Origin: Truepera radiovictrix DSM 17093
GTDB taxonomy: Bacteria > Deinococcota > Deinococci > Deinococcales > Trueperaceae
Direction: 5' to 3'
Length of the DNA stretch: 64,000 nt
Assembly: GCF_000092425.1 (NCBI RefSeq)
Contig: NC_014221.1
Span: forward strand, 90,001-154,000
Made by a program: the position numbers and the translations under genes. Positions 18,991 through 27,804 of the stretch are shown in pieces. A model generated the notes under the pieces. That model was not told where the DNA came from, did not search any database, and saw only the letters and a list, made by a program, of their open reading frames with translations. The number at the start of each line of letters is the position of its first letter. Within the stretch, counting starts at the first letter, position 1.

Positions 18991-20190
18991 ATGCGGATTG
19001 CTTTCCCCAAAGAAGCGCCTCCGGAAACGCGCGTGACCCTGACGCCGACGGTCGCCGCGAAGTTCGCCACGTTGGGTGCTGCGGTTAGGCTCGAGGCTGG
19101 CCTCGGCGCCCCCTTAGGCTTCTCCGACGACGCCTACCGCGAGGCCGGTGCGGAGGTCGTCCCCAAGGAGGGGCTTTTGGAGGGCGCTGAGGCCGTGGTG
19201 CGCCTGAACCCGCTACGCGAGGACGAAGCGCGCGCGCTCCCCGCCGGCGCCGTCGTCGTGGGCCTGCTCGACCCCTTTCGTAATCTGGGCGCGGTGCGCG
19301 CGCTCGCCGAGCGGGGCGTCAGCGCGCTCTGCATGGAGCTCATCCCCCGCACGACCTACGCGCAGAAGATGGACGCGCTCTCGTCGCAAGCGAGCCTCGC
19401 GGGCTACGCCGCGGTGGTGCTCGCCGCCGAACGCCTCGACAAGGTGCTGCCGATGATGAGCACCCCGGCGGGCACCATCGCGCCGGCGCGGGTGTTCGTC
19501 GTGGGGGCGGGGGTCGCCGGGCTCCAAGCGATCGCGACCGCCAAGCGCCTCGGCGCGCGCGTCGAGGCCTTCGACACCCGCCCCGTGGTCGAGGAGCAGG
19601 TGCGCTCCTTGGGCGCCAAGTTCGTCAAGATCGACGTCGGCGAAACCGGCCAGACAGCGCAGGGCTACGCCACGGCGCTCACGACGGAGCAGCTCGAGCG
19701 TCAGCGGCAGGGGATGGCGAAGGTCTGCGCGGCTTCGGACATCGTGATTACCACCGCCCAGGTGTTCGGCAAACGCGCGCCGCTACTCCTCACCGAGGAG
19801 ATGGTCGCCGGCATGCGCCCCGGCAGCGTCATCGTCGACCTCGCCGCCGCTACGGGGGGCAACGTCGCGGGCACCGTGGCGGGGGAGGAGGTCGTCAAAA
19901 GGGGCGTGCGCCTCGTCGGGCTCACCAACCTGCCGGGCGCGGTCGCCCGCGACGCCTCGCAGATGTACGCCGCTAATGTCTACAACCTCATCGAGCACCT
20001 GTGGGACAGGGCGCAGGGGCGCGTGGTGCTCAGGCTCGAGGACGAGGTGACGAGCGCGTGCCTGCTGACGCACGAGGGCGCCGTGCGGCACGCGGGGGTG
20101 CGCGAGCTGCTCGAGTCACTCGGGGCGCCTACCCAAGCGGAGGCCGCCAAAGCAACGGTTACGGAGGAGCACCATGAACCCACCCCCTGA
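18991..20190 (+). CDS. pntAA: NAD(P) transhydrogenase alpha subunit, domain I (PntAA)
   Basis: 399-aa NAD(H)-binding subunit of proton-translocating transhydrogenase, which moves hydride between NADH and NADP+ driven by the proton gradient. It begins MRIAFPKEAPPETRVTLTP and carries the Rossmann motif VFVVGAGVAGLQAIATAKRLG and the mobile-loop region after EAFDTRPVVEEQV. The start is ATG 18991 with AAAGGA upstream. The alpha chain is split, so its membrane part is encoded by the next gene, as in Rhodospirillum and Thermus. It overlaps pntAB by 17 bases. Confidence 0.93.
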   Translation: MRIAFPKEAPPETRVTLTPTVAAKFATLGAAVRLEAGLGAPLGFSDDAYREAGAEVVPKEGLLEGAEAVVRLNPLREDEARALPAGAVVVGLLDPFRNLGAVRALAERGVSALCMELIPRTTYAQKMDALSSQASLAGYAAVVLAAERLDKVLPMMSTPAGTIAPARVFVVGAGVAGLQAIATAKRLGARVEAFDTRPVVEEQVRSLGAKFVKIDVGETGQTAQGYATALTTEQLERQRQGMAKVCAASDIVITTAQVFGKRAPLLLTEEMVAGMRPGSVIVDLAAATGGNVAGTVAGEEVVKRGVRLVGLTNLPGAVARDASQMYAANVYNLIEHLWDRAQGRVVLRLEDEVTSACLLTHEGAVRHAGVRELLESLGAPTQAEAAKATVTEEHHEPTP

Positions 20191-20473
20191 CACCCACACC
20201 CTCCTGCTGCTGCTCTTTATCTTCGTGTTGGCCCTTTTTCTCGGCCGCGAACTCATCACCAAGGTGCCGTCGCAGCTCCACACCCCGCTGATGTCGGGGT
20301 CGAACGCGATCTCGGGGATCACCATCGTCGGGGCGATTCTCGCGGCGGGGAGCGAGGGGGCCTTTAGCACGGCGCTCGGGGTCGTCGCCCTGGTCGCCGC
20401 GACCATCAACGTCGTCGGCGGCTATCTGGTCACCGACCGGATGCTCGGCATGTTCAAAAAGGGCGGGCGCTAG
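20174..20473 (+). CDS. pntAB: NAD(P) transhydrogenase alpha subunit, membrane part (PntAB)
   Basis: 99-aa integral membrane subunit with three to four helices (LLLLLFIFVLALFLGRELI, ITIVGAILAAG, ALGVVALVAATINVVGGYLV) and the family signature VPSQLHTPLMSGSNAISG. It forms the proton channel with PntB. Translation is coupled to pntAA by overlap and pntB follows after one base. Confidence 0.93.
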   Translation: MNPPPDTHTLLLLLFIFVLALFLGRELITKVPSQLHTPLMSGSNAISGITIVGAILAAGSEGAFSTALGVVALVAATINVVGGYLVTDRMLGMFKKGGR

Positions 20474-20474
20474 C

Positions 20475-21866
20475 GTGAGCGTGCTGACCAACCTCCTCTA
20501 CATCGCCGCGTCGGTCTTCTTTATCTACGGCCTTAAGATGCTGGGCCGCGCCGACACCGCGCGCCGCGGCAACCTCGTGTCGGCCATCGGGATGCTCCTA
20601 GCGGTCGTCGCGACGCTCCTCGTGGGCGGCCTCAACCTCGTCTGGGTGGCCGTCGGGGTGCTCGTCGGCGCCGCCATCGGGGCGGTCGCCGCGTACCGCG
20701 TCAAGATGACCGCCATGCCGGAGATGGTGGCGCTCTTTAACGGCTCGGGGGGGCTCGCGAGCCTCCTGGTGGGGTGGGCGGAGTACCACCGGGCGCTCCT
20801 GACGCCGACCTTTACCGCTGTGGCCATCTTTTTCGCCGTGCTCATCGGCGGGGTGGCCTTTACGGGGAGCCTCGTGGCGTTCGGCAAGCTCTCCGAACGG
20901 CTCCCGGGGCGGCCCATCCTGTTTCCCAACCAGCACCTCTACAACGCCGCGCTCGGGGCCCTGGCGCTCGCTTTCGGCGCGATGTTCGCCTTAGCGCCCG
21001 ACACGGTGGGCGGCTACCTGGCCTTCGCCCTCGCGCTCCTCGCCGCGCTCGTGCTGGGCGTCACGCTCGTCATCCCCATCGGCGGGGCGGACATGCCGAT
21101 CGTCATCTCGCTGCTGAACGCCTACTCGGGGATCGCGGCGAGCGCGGCGGGGTTCGTGCTGCAAAACAACGTGCTCATCGTCGCGGGCTCGCTCGTCGGG
21201 GCGAGCGGGTTGATCCTGACGAGCATCATGTGCAAGGCGATGAACCGCTCCCTGACCAACGTGCTCTTCGGCGGGTTCGGGGCGGCGCAGGGCGCTTCGG
21301 CTGCGGGGGGGGCGCAGGGGGAGGTCCGGGCGATCACGGCCGACGACGCCTACTTCTTGCTCGAGGCGGCGAGTAACGTGCTCATCGTCCCGGGCTACGG
21401 CATGGCGGTCGCGCAGGCGCAGCACGCCGTCAAGGAGCTGGCTGACCTCTTGGAGGAAAACGGCGCGGAGGTGCGCTACGCCATCCACCCCGTCGCGGGC
21501 CGGATGCCGGGGCACATGAACGTGCTTTTGGCCGAAGCGAACGTGCCCTATGAGCAGCTCGTCGAACCCGACGACGTCAACCCGACGATGGACGCCGTCG
21601 ACGTCGCTATCGTGATCGGCGCAAACGACGTGGTCAACCCCGCCGCCCGTGAAAACCCCGGCAGCCCCCTCTACGGGATGCCGATTATCGACGTTGACAG
21701 AGCGCGCACGGTGTTCGTGCTCAAACGCTCCCTGGCGTCGGGCTTCTCGGGGGTCGAGAACCCACTGTTTTTCAAGGAGAACGCCCGGATGCTCTTTGGC
21801 GACGCCAAGGGGACGGTGTCGCAGCTCGTCGCGGCGTTTAAGGAGGCGTTGCGGGACGCGGCTTAA
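20475..21866 (+). CDS. pntB: NAD(P) transhydrogenase beta subunit (PntB)
   Basis: 463-aa subunit with about eight membrane helices (1-265) and a C-terminal NADP(H)-binding domain. The nucleotide domain shows VPGYGMAVAQAQHAVKEL, HPVAGRMPGHMNVLLAEA and VIGANDVVNPAARENPGSP, all standard for PntB. It starts at GTG one base after pntAB and is the last gene of the three-gene operon. Confidence 0.94.
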   Translation: MSVLTNLLYIAASVFFIYGLKMLGRADTARRGNLVSAIGMLLAVVATLLVGGLNLVWVAVGVLVGAAIGAVAAYRVKMTAMPEMVALFNGSGGLASLLVGWAEYHRALLTPTFTAVAIFFAVLIGGVAFTGSLVAFGKLSERLPGRPILFPNQHLYNAALGALALAFGAMFALAPDTVGGYLAFALALLAALVLGVTLVIPIGGADMPIVISLLNAYSGIAASAAGFVLQNNVLIVAGSLVGASGLILTSIMCKAMNRSLTNVLFGGFGAAQGASAAGGAQGEVRAITADDAYFLLEAASNVLIVPGYGMAVAQAQHAVKELADLLEENGAEVRYAIHPVAGRMPGHMNVLLAEANVPYEQLVEPDDVNPTMDAVDVAIVIGANDVVNPAARENPGSPLYGMPIIDVDRARTVFVLKRSLASGFSGVENPLFFKENARMLFGDAKGTVSQLVAAFKEALRDAA

Positions 21867-22114
21867 GCGTCCACCACCTCGAGCGCCTGGTATACTACGG
21901 TCGTCACTACCCGTGGCGAGAACCTTGACAACCCCCTATAGGTCGTCTCCGATCGGCTCAGTATGTCTCAGAGTTAGTCATTTGTCTTTAGCGGTTATCC
22001 ACAGCCAACGTCTAGTCCTTTTGGGGTTATCCACAGGCCAAGCTGTGGATAACTTAGGGGGTGTCAAATGACCCCTCAAAAACCCCTTGCCAGACGGCCC
22101 TCCCAGAGGGTAGA
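21867..22114 (+). other. Presumed CRISPR leader region with DnaA boxes
   Basis: 248 bases between pntB and the first CRISPR repeat, less GC-rich than the surroundings. Repeat orientation (GATTGAAAC end to the right) puts the leader here. It contains TATACT at about 21892, a TTGACA at about 21928, three DnaA boxes, and an inverted repeat GGGGT/ACCCC around 22056-22075. No ORF is convincing. Confidence 0.5.
21995..22052. promoter_or_regulatory. Cluster of three perfect DnaA boxes
   Basis: TTATCCACA occurs at 21995-22003 and 22027-22035, and its complement TGTGGATAA at 22044-22052. All three equal the canonical high-affinity DnaA box. The last two form a perfect 11-bp inverted repeat (22026-22036 and 22043-22053) with a 6-nt loop. 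Spacing to the first CRISPR repeat is 62 bases. No dnaA, dnaN or origin-type gene is near. Confidence 0.7.
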
Positions 22115-22451
22115 GTTGCAAAAGGGTCTGCCCCGTCAGGGGATTGAAACTTATGAGGCGTTCCAAAGCCCTTTTCACCTCCTGGCTGGTTGCAAAAGGG
22201 TCTGCCCCGTCAGGGGATTGAAACACGGAAACAGGGCCGACCCGTCTCCCCTTCAGAATAAGTATAGTTGCAAAAGGGTCTGCCCCGTCAGGGGATTGAA
22301 ACCGGCACCACCACCCAGTGGGTCTCGTCGGCGTACCAGATGTTGCAAAAGGGTCTGCCCCGTCAGGGGATTGAAACCCTCTGACGGAGAGCCGTAGAGC
22401 CTCCCCGTCATTTTTGTTGCAAAAGGGTCTGCCCCGTCAGGGGATTGAAAC
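22115..22451 (+). CRISPR. CRISPR array, five repeats and four spacers
   Basis: Five identical 36-bp repeats at 22115-22150, 22189-22224, 22267-22302, 22342-22377 and 22416-22451, starting GTTGCAAAAGGG and ending GGGGATTGAAAC, with a CCCC-GTCA-GGGG hairpin inside. Spacers are 38, 42, 39 and 38 bases (22151-22188, 22225-22266, 22303-22341, 22378-22415), all unique. The ATTGAAAC end is typical of type I and type III repeats. No cas gene lies in the window, so the array depends on genes elsewhere. All repeats, including the last, look intact, which suggests a short or recently trimmed array. Confidence 0.97.
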
Positions 22452-22542
22452 TAGTGGTGCACTAGCTGCGCCTCGAAGAGGTCGAGCGGCACGTTTTGAA
22501 CTGGCCTGGGGGTTGGTAGAGGATTGCTCCAGTTGCCTAAAG

Positions 22543-22660
22543 CGCGGTGAGCCTAACTGAGGCTGTCCCGTAGGTGCAAATATGGTGCAAACGCACTCCA
22601 AAAAAAGCGCCCGCCATCTCCGGCGGGTTTTACTTTTACCGTCCCTGACAGGTTTTGTTT
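22543..22660 (-). repeat. tRNA 3'-flank repeat, copy B
   Basis: 118 bases following the CCA end of tRNA-Ile2 on the minus strand, matching copy A at 8720-8836. It includes the CCCGCC/GGCGGG terminator with a T-run and the paired GGTGCAAA units. Together the copies bracket 13.7 kb as inward-facing inverted repeats. Between this block and the CRISPR array (22452-22542) I see no gene. Confidence 0.85.
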
Positions 22661-22737
22661 TGGTGGGCCCTGTTGGACTTGAACCAACGACCAATCGATT
22701 ATGAGTCGACTGCTCTGACCGACTGAGCTAAGGGCCC
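22661..22737 (-). tRNA. tRNA-Ile2 (CAT, lysidine-modified)
   Basis: Cloverleaf with acceptor stem GGGCCCT/AGGGCCC, anticodon loop CTCATAA and encoded CCA. The anticodon is CAT, but the body closely follows bacterial tRNA-Ile2 (TTAGCTCAG, GACTCATAATCG, GGTTCAAGTCC), read as AUA-decoding after TilS modification, not as elongator Met. Confidence 0.88.
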
Positions 22738-22842
22738 GCGTCTAAGAGAGCTGGCCCCAGCATACCACGCTCGAGGCTGTGCGGCCCGCGGGTTCGGTGC
22801 GCTGGAGCGGCGCGTTCTCAAAAAACTCTAGCGCTCCCCGGC

Positions 22843-22848
22843 TAGACT
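22843..22848 (+). promoter_or_regulatory. -10 element for (leaderless) transglycosylase gene
   Basis: TAGACT, 7 bases before the GTG start at 22856. Confidence 0.45.
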
Positions 22849-22855
22849 GGGGAGC

Positions 22856-24700
22856 GTGTCTCGTCGGCAGCGCGTGCTTTCGCTCCTTCTGCTCATCGGG
22901 TGCGCCCTGTGGCTCGCCCTCGAGCTGCGCGTGGGGGCGGCGCGGGCGCTGCCCTACCCCGAGGTCGCGGCCGCGGTGCGTTCGGTGTACGAGGGGGAGC
23001 CGCTCCTGGCGGACTACCGGGCGGTCGAGGCGATGGTGCGCCGCGGCGACATCGAAGGGCTGAGCGCCTTTGTCGCGGAAGCGCCCGAGAGCTTTTTGCG
23101 CTACCGCACCCTGCTCGCGCTCGCGCGCGACGTGCGCGTGCCGATGGCGCGCCGCGCCGCGTTCTACGAGCACCTCCTCGCGGCGGGGCTTATCGAGCCT
23201 CTAGCGCGCGAGGAGGTGCGCGCGGCGTTTCTCGAGGTCGCTCGGGTCGCGGAGCTCGCCGGGCAGACCGAGCGGGCCCTGGACGCCTACACGCGCGCCC
23301 TGCCGCTGCCGGCGGCGGCGCTAGGCGTCGCGCGGCTCGAGCCGGACGCCGAGCGGCGTGCCGAGCTCTTGTTGCGCGTGGGCGCCCCCGCGGACGCGCA
23401 GCGGGCGCTGGCGCGCGCTCCCAAACCCCCGCCGCCGCTTCTGGCCGCGCGGGTCTACCGCGCGCTCGGCGAGCACGAGCGGGCGCTGGAGCAGCTCGAG
23501 CGGCTGCTGCAGGCAGAACCCACGCACCTGGAGGGGCGGACCGAGCGCGCTTGGGTACTCCTCGCGCTGGGCCGCACCGACGAGGCGGCGGCGGCCTTCG
23601 GGTCGCTGGATGAGGTCGCGCGGACGCGCGGGTTGGCCGCGCTCGCCGCCGCGCGCGGCGCGTACGCGGAGGCGGGGGAGCGCTACCGCCAGCTCGCCGA
23701 GAGAAGCGGCGAGGCGGGGGCGCTGTGGCGCGCGACCGAGATGTTGGAGCGCGCCGGGGAGCCCGAGGCGGCGCTGCCGCTCTACCTCGAGCTCGCGCAG
23801 AAGCGTTCGCCCTACCGCACCGACGCTGCGTACCGCGCGCTCGTGCTCGCCGAGCGTCTGGGCGACGCGGCCGTGGCGCAGCGCGCGGCGGCGCTGCTAC
23901 CCGAAGACGCCTACTTCGGCGCGCTGCGCCACGGCCTCCCCGAGCTGCTGCCGGTCTCGCGCCTCGAGCGGGCCGCTCCGGAGGTGCTTGAGCGGGCCGC
24001 GGCGCTCGCGCGCGTGGGCGACCGCGAAGCTGCCATCGGCGAGCTGCTCGTGGCGCTCGCCGCGGCGCGCGGCAGCGAAGCGGAGACGGTCGCCCTCGCC
24101 GAGGCGCTGCAGGACCTCGGTGAGTTTCGCCGGAGCGCGCAGGCCGCGACGCGGTGGCTTGAGCGCGGCAGCCGCGACCCGCGCACCTGGCACGTGGCCT
24201 TTCCGCGGGCCTACGCACAGGTCGTCGAGCGTTACGCGGCAGCGTGGGGGGTCGAACCCGAGCTCGTCTGGGCGGTGATGCGCCAGGAGTCCGCCTTTTA
24301 TCCGCGCGCGGTCTCAACTTCGCGGGCGATGGGGCTTATGCAGATCGTACCGGCGACCTGGGCGTGGCTCGCCGAGCTCTTAGACGACGCCGCCGCCGAC
24401 CCCTTTAGCGTCGCCGACAACGTCCGTTTCGGCGCCTTTTACCTAGGTTCCCTCATGGACCTCTTCGGCGGCGACCTCGAGCGGGTCGTGACCGCCTACA
24501 ACGGTGGGCCGGGTTACATCGGCGCGATCGCCGCGCTCGAGGCGGTGCAGCGCGACCCCGAGGCCTTTTACCGGCTGATCGACCGCCAGGAGACGCGCGA
24601 CTACCTGCAGAAGGTGATGTGGGGGTATCTGGTCTACCGCGACGTGCTGGGCGACACCCGGGTAGCGGAGGTGCAGGCGGCGCGCGCCGACCCCCCGTAG
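22856..24700 (+). CDS. Soluble lytic murein transglycosylase (SLT domain, TPR-rich)
   Basis: 614-aa periplasmic enzyme that cleaves peptidoglycan glycan strands to 1,6-anhydro ends. An N-terminal hydrophobic segment (VLSLLLLIGCALWLALEL) is a signal or anchor. Residues about 60-440 are Ala/Arg/Glu-rich helical repeats of TPR type. The C-terminal SLT domain has catalytic Glu478 in RQESAFYPRAVS, then SRAMGLMQIVPATW and VTAYNGGPG. Start GTG 22856 directly follows a -10 box with no Shine-Dalgarno site. Confidence 0.9.
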   Translation: MSRRQRVLSLLLLIGCALWLALELRVGAARALPYPEVAAAVRSVYEGEPLLADYRAVEAMVRRGDIEGLSAFVAEAPESFLRYRTLLALARDVRVPMARRAAFYEHLLAAGLIEPLAREEVRAAFLEVARVAELAGQTERALDAYTRALPLPAAALGVARLEPDAERRAELLLRVGAPADAQRALARAPKPPPPLLAARVYRALGEHERALEQLERLLQAEPTHLEGRTERAWVLLALGRTDEAAAAFGSLDEVARTRGLAALAAARGAYAEAGERYRQLAERSGEAGALWRATEMLERAGEPEAALPLYLELAQKRSPYRTDAAYRALVLAERLGDAAVAQRAAALLPEDAYFGALRHGLPELLPVSRLERAAPEVLERAAALARVGDREAAIGELLVALAAARGSEAETVALAEALQDLGEFRRSAQAATRWLERGSRDPRTWHVAFPRAYAQVVERYAAAWGVEPELVWAVMRQESAFYPRAVSTSRAMGLMQIVPATWAWLAELLDDAAADPFSVADNVRFGAFYLGSLMDLFGGDLERVVTAYNGGPGYIGAIAALEAVQRDPEAFYRLIDRQETRDYLQKVMWGYLVYRDVLGDTRVAEVQAARADPP

Positions 24701-24726
24701 GCTAAAATCCCAGAGAGAAGGTCGGC

Positions 24727-25251
24727 ATGGCGCAACGCGACAGCCTCAAACCGCTCGAGGGGGCCTCACGCTCCCTGCGCGAACGCCTCAACCTCGCCGA
24801 CGAGCTGGTGATGGCCCTGTTGCCCACCGCGACGGTGCTCACCGTGCTCGCCTTGGTCGAGGTCTTCAGCCAGCAGCGCCTGCTTTTTGCCTCGCTCGCC
24901 TCGAGCGCCTTTCTCATCTACCTCGACCCGCTCCACGGGGCAAACCGCAAACGCACGCTCGTCGGGGCGCAGCTCCTCGCGGCCAGCTTGGGCTTGGTGA
25001 CCTACGTCGCCTTCGGCCCGGGCTACCTCGCGGCGGGGGGTGCGATGACGGCGACAATCCTCCTCATGGTGGTCTTAGACCTCATGCACCCCCCGGCGGT
25101 CGCGACCGCGCTGAGCTTCGCGCTGCGCGCCGAAGGGGCGAGCGACGCGCTCCTGTTTGCCCTCGCGGTGGCGATGACCGCCGCGCTCGTGGGGTTGCAG
25201 CAGTCGGCGCTCTGGTTGCTCGCGCGGGCGAAGCGGCGCGCAGCGCGGTAG
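24727..25251 (+). CDS. HPP-family membrane protein
   Basis: 174-aa membrane protein with about four helices and the defining motif LDLMHPPAVATALSF. An early FLIYLDPLHGANRKRTLVGAQ segment also fits the HPP family, some members of which act in nitrite transport; the role here is unknown. TAAAAT at 24703-24708 may be its -10, and GAGAAGG precedes the ATG. Confidence 0.8.
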   Translation: MAQRDSLKPLEGASRSLRERLNLADELVMALLPTATVLTVLALVEVFSQQRLLFASLASSAFLIYLDPLHGANRKRTLVGAQLLAASLGLVTYVAFGPGYLAAGGAMTATILLMVVLDLMHPPAVATALSFALRAEGASDALLFALAVAMTAALVGLQQSALWLLARAKRRAAR

Positions 25252-25272
25252 CTTGATGGCGTGACAGTCGCG

Positions 25273-25779
25273 CTACGACCAGCGCACCTCGCGGATCGCG
25301 GCGCCCTCGTAGTAGGCGGTGCCTAGGCGCACGGCTTCGCCCCCCTGCGGCGCGCGCATGACGTCGCGCACGAGCTCCGGCAGGACGCGCGCGGTCGTCT
25401 CGATCAGGTCGCGCGCGGCGAGGTCGCGCGGCGACACCCAGTGCAGCGTCCCTTCGGTGCACTCGGGGAGGACGTCCACGGTGAGGCGCGCCGTGAAGTA
25501 GAGCAGGGCGGTCAGCGGTTCGCCGGGGCGGTTGTGCAGCAGCACGCGGCGCAGCGACAGGTCCTCTAGCGCGTCCGCCGAGAGCCCCGTCTCCTCCTGG
25601 AGCTCGCGCAGCGCGGCGCCCCGCAGGTCGCCGAGCTCACCGGGTTCGACGCGTCCGCCGAGGCCCGTCCAACGCCCCGGGGCGAAGCGTTTGTGGGGGG
25701 CGCGCTGGAGCAGCAGCCAGCGGTCGCCGCGCTGGAGGAAGAGGGCGGTGTAGAGGGCGAAGGCGTTGGGTAGGAGCAT
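25273..25779 (-). CDS. Nudix hydrolase
   Basis: 168-aa hydrolase of nucleoside diphosphates linked to another group, likely MutT-like. The Nudix box runs from GGRVEPGE to ALRELQEETGL; the REL-EE-TG core is intact, but there are nine rather than seven residues between the first Glu and the Arg. The N-terminal QRAPHKRFAPGRWTGLGG resembles 8-oxo-dGTPase-type enzymes. It is convergent with the HPP gene. Confidence 0.85.
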   Translation of the reverse strand: MLLPNAFALYTALFLQRGDRWLLLQRAPHKRFAPGRWTGLGGRVEPGELGDLRGAALRELQEETGLSADALEDLSLRRVLLHNRPGEPLTALLYFTARLTVDVLPECTEGTLHWVSPRDLAARDLIETTARVLPELVRDVMRAPQGGEAVRLGTAYYEGAAIREVRWS

Positions 25780-25881
25780 GGGTACGGGTAACGCTAGGCG
25801 AGGGGGCGTCGGGTCGACGAAGGGGGTCTCAAGAAAAAGGCTAGCGCGGGGGCGCCAGCCGTAACGCGTGTGGCTCCGGGA

Positions 25882-27804
25882 CTAAGCCGGCACGTCCTCG
25901 AGGAGCGAGCCGCTGATGTACGCCTTGAGCTCCCGGCGGATGACCGCGTGGTCGGAGCGCAGGGCGGCCTCTTGAAGCGTCTGGACGGTGCGCTCGAGCG
26001 CCCCCTGGTCGAGGGGTGAGGGTTTGGCGACGAAGATCTTTTCGTGGGCAGTGGCGTCACCGCGCTCCTCGTCGGTCATGAGCTCTTCATAGAGCTTTTC
26101 GCCGGGGCGCACCCCGGAGAAGGCGATGGGGATGTCCACGTCGGGCTCGAACCCCGAGAGCTTGATGAGGTCGCGGGCGAGGTCGACGATCCGCACCGGC
26201 TCACCCATGTCGAGGATATAGATCTCGCCGTTTTTCCCCTGACCGGCCGCCTGCAACACGAGCTGCGACGCCTCGGGGATGGTCATAAAGTAGCGCGTCA
26301 TGTCGGGGTGCGTGACCGTCACCGGACCCCCCGCGAGGATCTGCTGCTTAAACACCGGGATGACGCTGCCGCGGCTGCCCAGGACGTTGCCGAAGCGCAC
26401 CGAGACAAAAGTCTGCTCGGGCGAGGCGCGCAGCGCGGCGCTCTGCACGAGCCGTTCGACCATCCGCTTGGAGGCGCCCATGACGGACGTCGGGTTGACG
26501 GCTTTGTCGGTCGAGATGTTGACGAAGTGCGTCACGCCGTACTTAAGGGCGAGCGTCACCAGGTTTTTCGAGCCGATGATGTTGTTAAACACCGCCTCTT
26601 CGGGGTTGAGCTCCATGAGCGGCACGTGCTTGTGCGCGGCGGCGTGAAAGACCACCTCGGGTTGGTAGCGCCGGAAGACGTAGTCGAGCCGGACGATGTG
26701 CTGCACGCCCGCAATGACGCTGTGGTAGGGGATGTCGGGCCAGTCGCGCTCGAGCTCGCGCTCAAGGGTGTAGATGCTGTTCTCGCCGCGCCCGAAGAGG
26801 ATGAGCTCTTTGGGCCGGAAGCGGCAGATCTGCCGCACGAGCTCCGAGCCGATCGACCCGCCCGCGCCGGTAATCATCACCACGCGGTCGGTGAGGTAGC
26901 TTGAAATCGCGGCGGTGTCGAGCTCGACCGGCGGGCGGCGCAGCAGGTCTTCGATCTGCACCTCGCGGATGCGGCTGATCCCGACCTGGCCGCTGAGGAG
27001 CTCGTAGACGCCGGGGATGATGCGGTACTTGAGCCCCGCCTTGGCCCCTTCGATGCGTCCGACGATCTCGCGCACCACGCGGCCGTCCGACGAGGGGATG
27101 GCGATCAGCACCTCGTCGACGTCGTGGCTACGGACCACCTTGTTGATGTCTTGGGTGGTCCCCAAAACCGGCACCGTGGCGATGCGGTAGCCCACCTTTT
27201 TGCGGTCGTCGTCCAAAAAACCCACGGGCCGCAGCCCCATCTCCGGGTGCCGCAGCATCTCGCGGACGACCAGTGAGCCCGCCTCCCCCGCGCCGATCAC
27301 CAGAACCGACTTGGCGCGGCGCGCGCTATGTTGGCCGAGCGAGGCCTCGTGCCGGTAGCGGGCAAACGCGCGCATCCCCGTCATCAAAAAGAGCGTCACC
27401 AGACCGTCGAGAAAGGCGACCGAGCGGGGGATGTCGAGGCTGGGGCCGAGCCACAAGAGGATCAAACTGCCGAGCGCGGCGGCGCCGATAACGGCCCGGA
27501 CGATGTCGCCGAGCTCGCGGAAGGCGACCTTGGTCCAGCTCCGCTGATAGAGGCCGAAAAACGAGGTCGTGGCGAGTTTGAGGGCGAACAGCCCGGCGGT
27601 CGCGACGGCCATCGGGCCCAGCGTGTCGGCCGGGGGCGCCCAGTCGTAGCGGATAAAGAAGGCGATCGGCGTCGCGAGCAGCCACGACAGGGCGTCTAAC
27701 GACAGTTTAAAAAGCCGGTTGAGCCGGCTCGGTTTGCCGCTCGGCGGGGGGGACTTGGGGCTCTCGGTCGCAGGTGGCATCTCAGGCATGGGATCAGGTC
27801 GCAC
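25882..27804 (-). CDS. Membrane nucleotide-sugar dehydratase (WbpM/PglF/CapD type)
   Basis: 640-aa enzyme of the UDP-GlcNAc 4,6-dehydratase group used for surface polysaccharide or glycan synthesis. The N-terminal third has four membrane helices (about 35-145), then a CoA-binding-like Rossmann segment (SVLVIGAGEAGSLVVREML) and the catalytic SDR domain with MITGAGGSIGSELVRQI, AAHKHVPLME and NISTDKAVNPTSVMGASKR. The Met in place of the usual YxxxK tyrosine is typical of this type. It starts at GTG 27804 with GGAGGGG upstream; ATG 27789 is an alternative. Faces the glycan genes at 28.4-32.5 kb. Confidence 0.92.
   Translation of the reverse strand: MRPDPMPEMPPATESPKSPPPSGKPSRLNRLFKLSLDALSWLLATPIAFFIRYDWAPPADTLGPMAVATAGLFALKLATTSFFGLYQRSWTKVAFRELGDIVRAVIGAAALGSLILLWLGPSLDIPRSVAFLDGLVTLFLMTGMRAFARYRHEASLGQHSARRAKSVLVIGAGEAGSLVVREMLRHPEMGLRPVGFLDDDRKKVGYRIATVPVLGTTQDINKVVRSHDVDEVLIAIPSSDGRVVREIVGRIEGAKAGLKYRIIPGVYELLSGQVGISRIREVQIEDLLRRPPVELDTAAISSYLTDRVVMITGAGGSIGSELVRQICRFRPKELILFGRGENSIYTLERELERDWPDIPYHSVIAGVQHIVRLDYVFRRYQPEVVFHAAAHKHVPLMELNPEEAVFNNIIGSKNLVTLALKYGVTHFVNISTDKAVNPTSVMGASKRMVERLVQSAALRASPEQTFVSVRFGNVLGSRGSVIPVFKQQILAGGPVTVTHPDMTRYFMTIPEASQLVLQAAGQGKNGEIYILDMGEPVRIVDLARDLIKLSGFEPDVDIPIAFSGVRPGEKLYEELMTDEERGDATAHEKIFVAKPSPLDQGALERTVQTLQEAALRSDHAVIRRELKAYISGSLLEDVPA

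Noticed and set aside
21995-22052. Chromosomal replication origin
   Set aside because: Three DnaA boxes are present but no AT-rich unwinding region, dnaA or dnaN lies nearby, so I report a box cluster, not an origin.
22068-22397. 109-aa open frame across the CRISPR array
   Set aside because: Its repeats of LQKGLPRQGIET type are translations of the CRISPR repeat, not a gene.
22661-22737. Elongator tRNA-Met
   Set aside because: The anticodon is CAT, but the arms match tRNA-Ile2 closely and the initiator-type features are absent.
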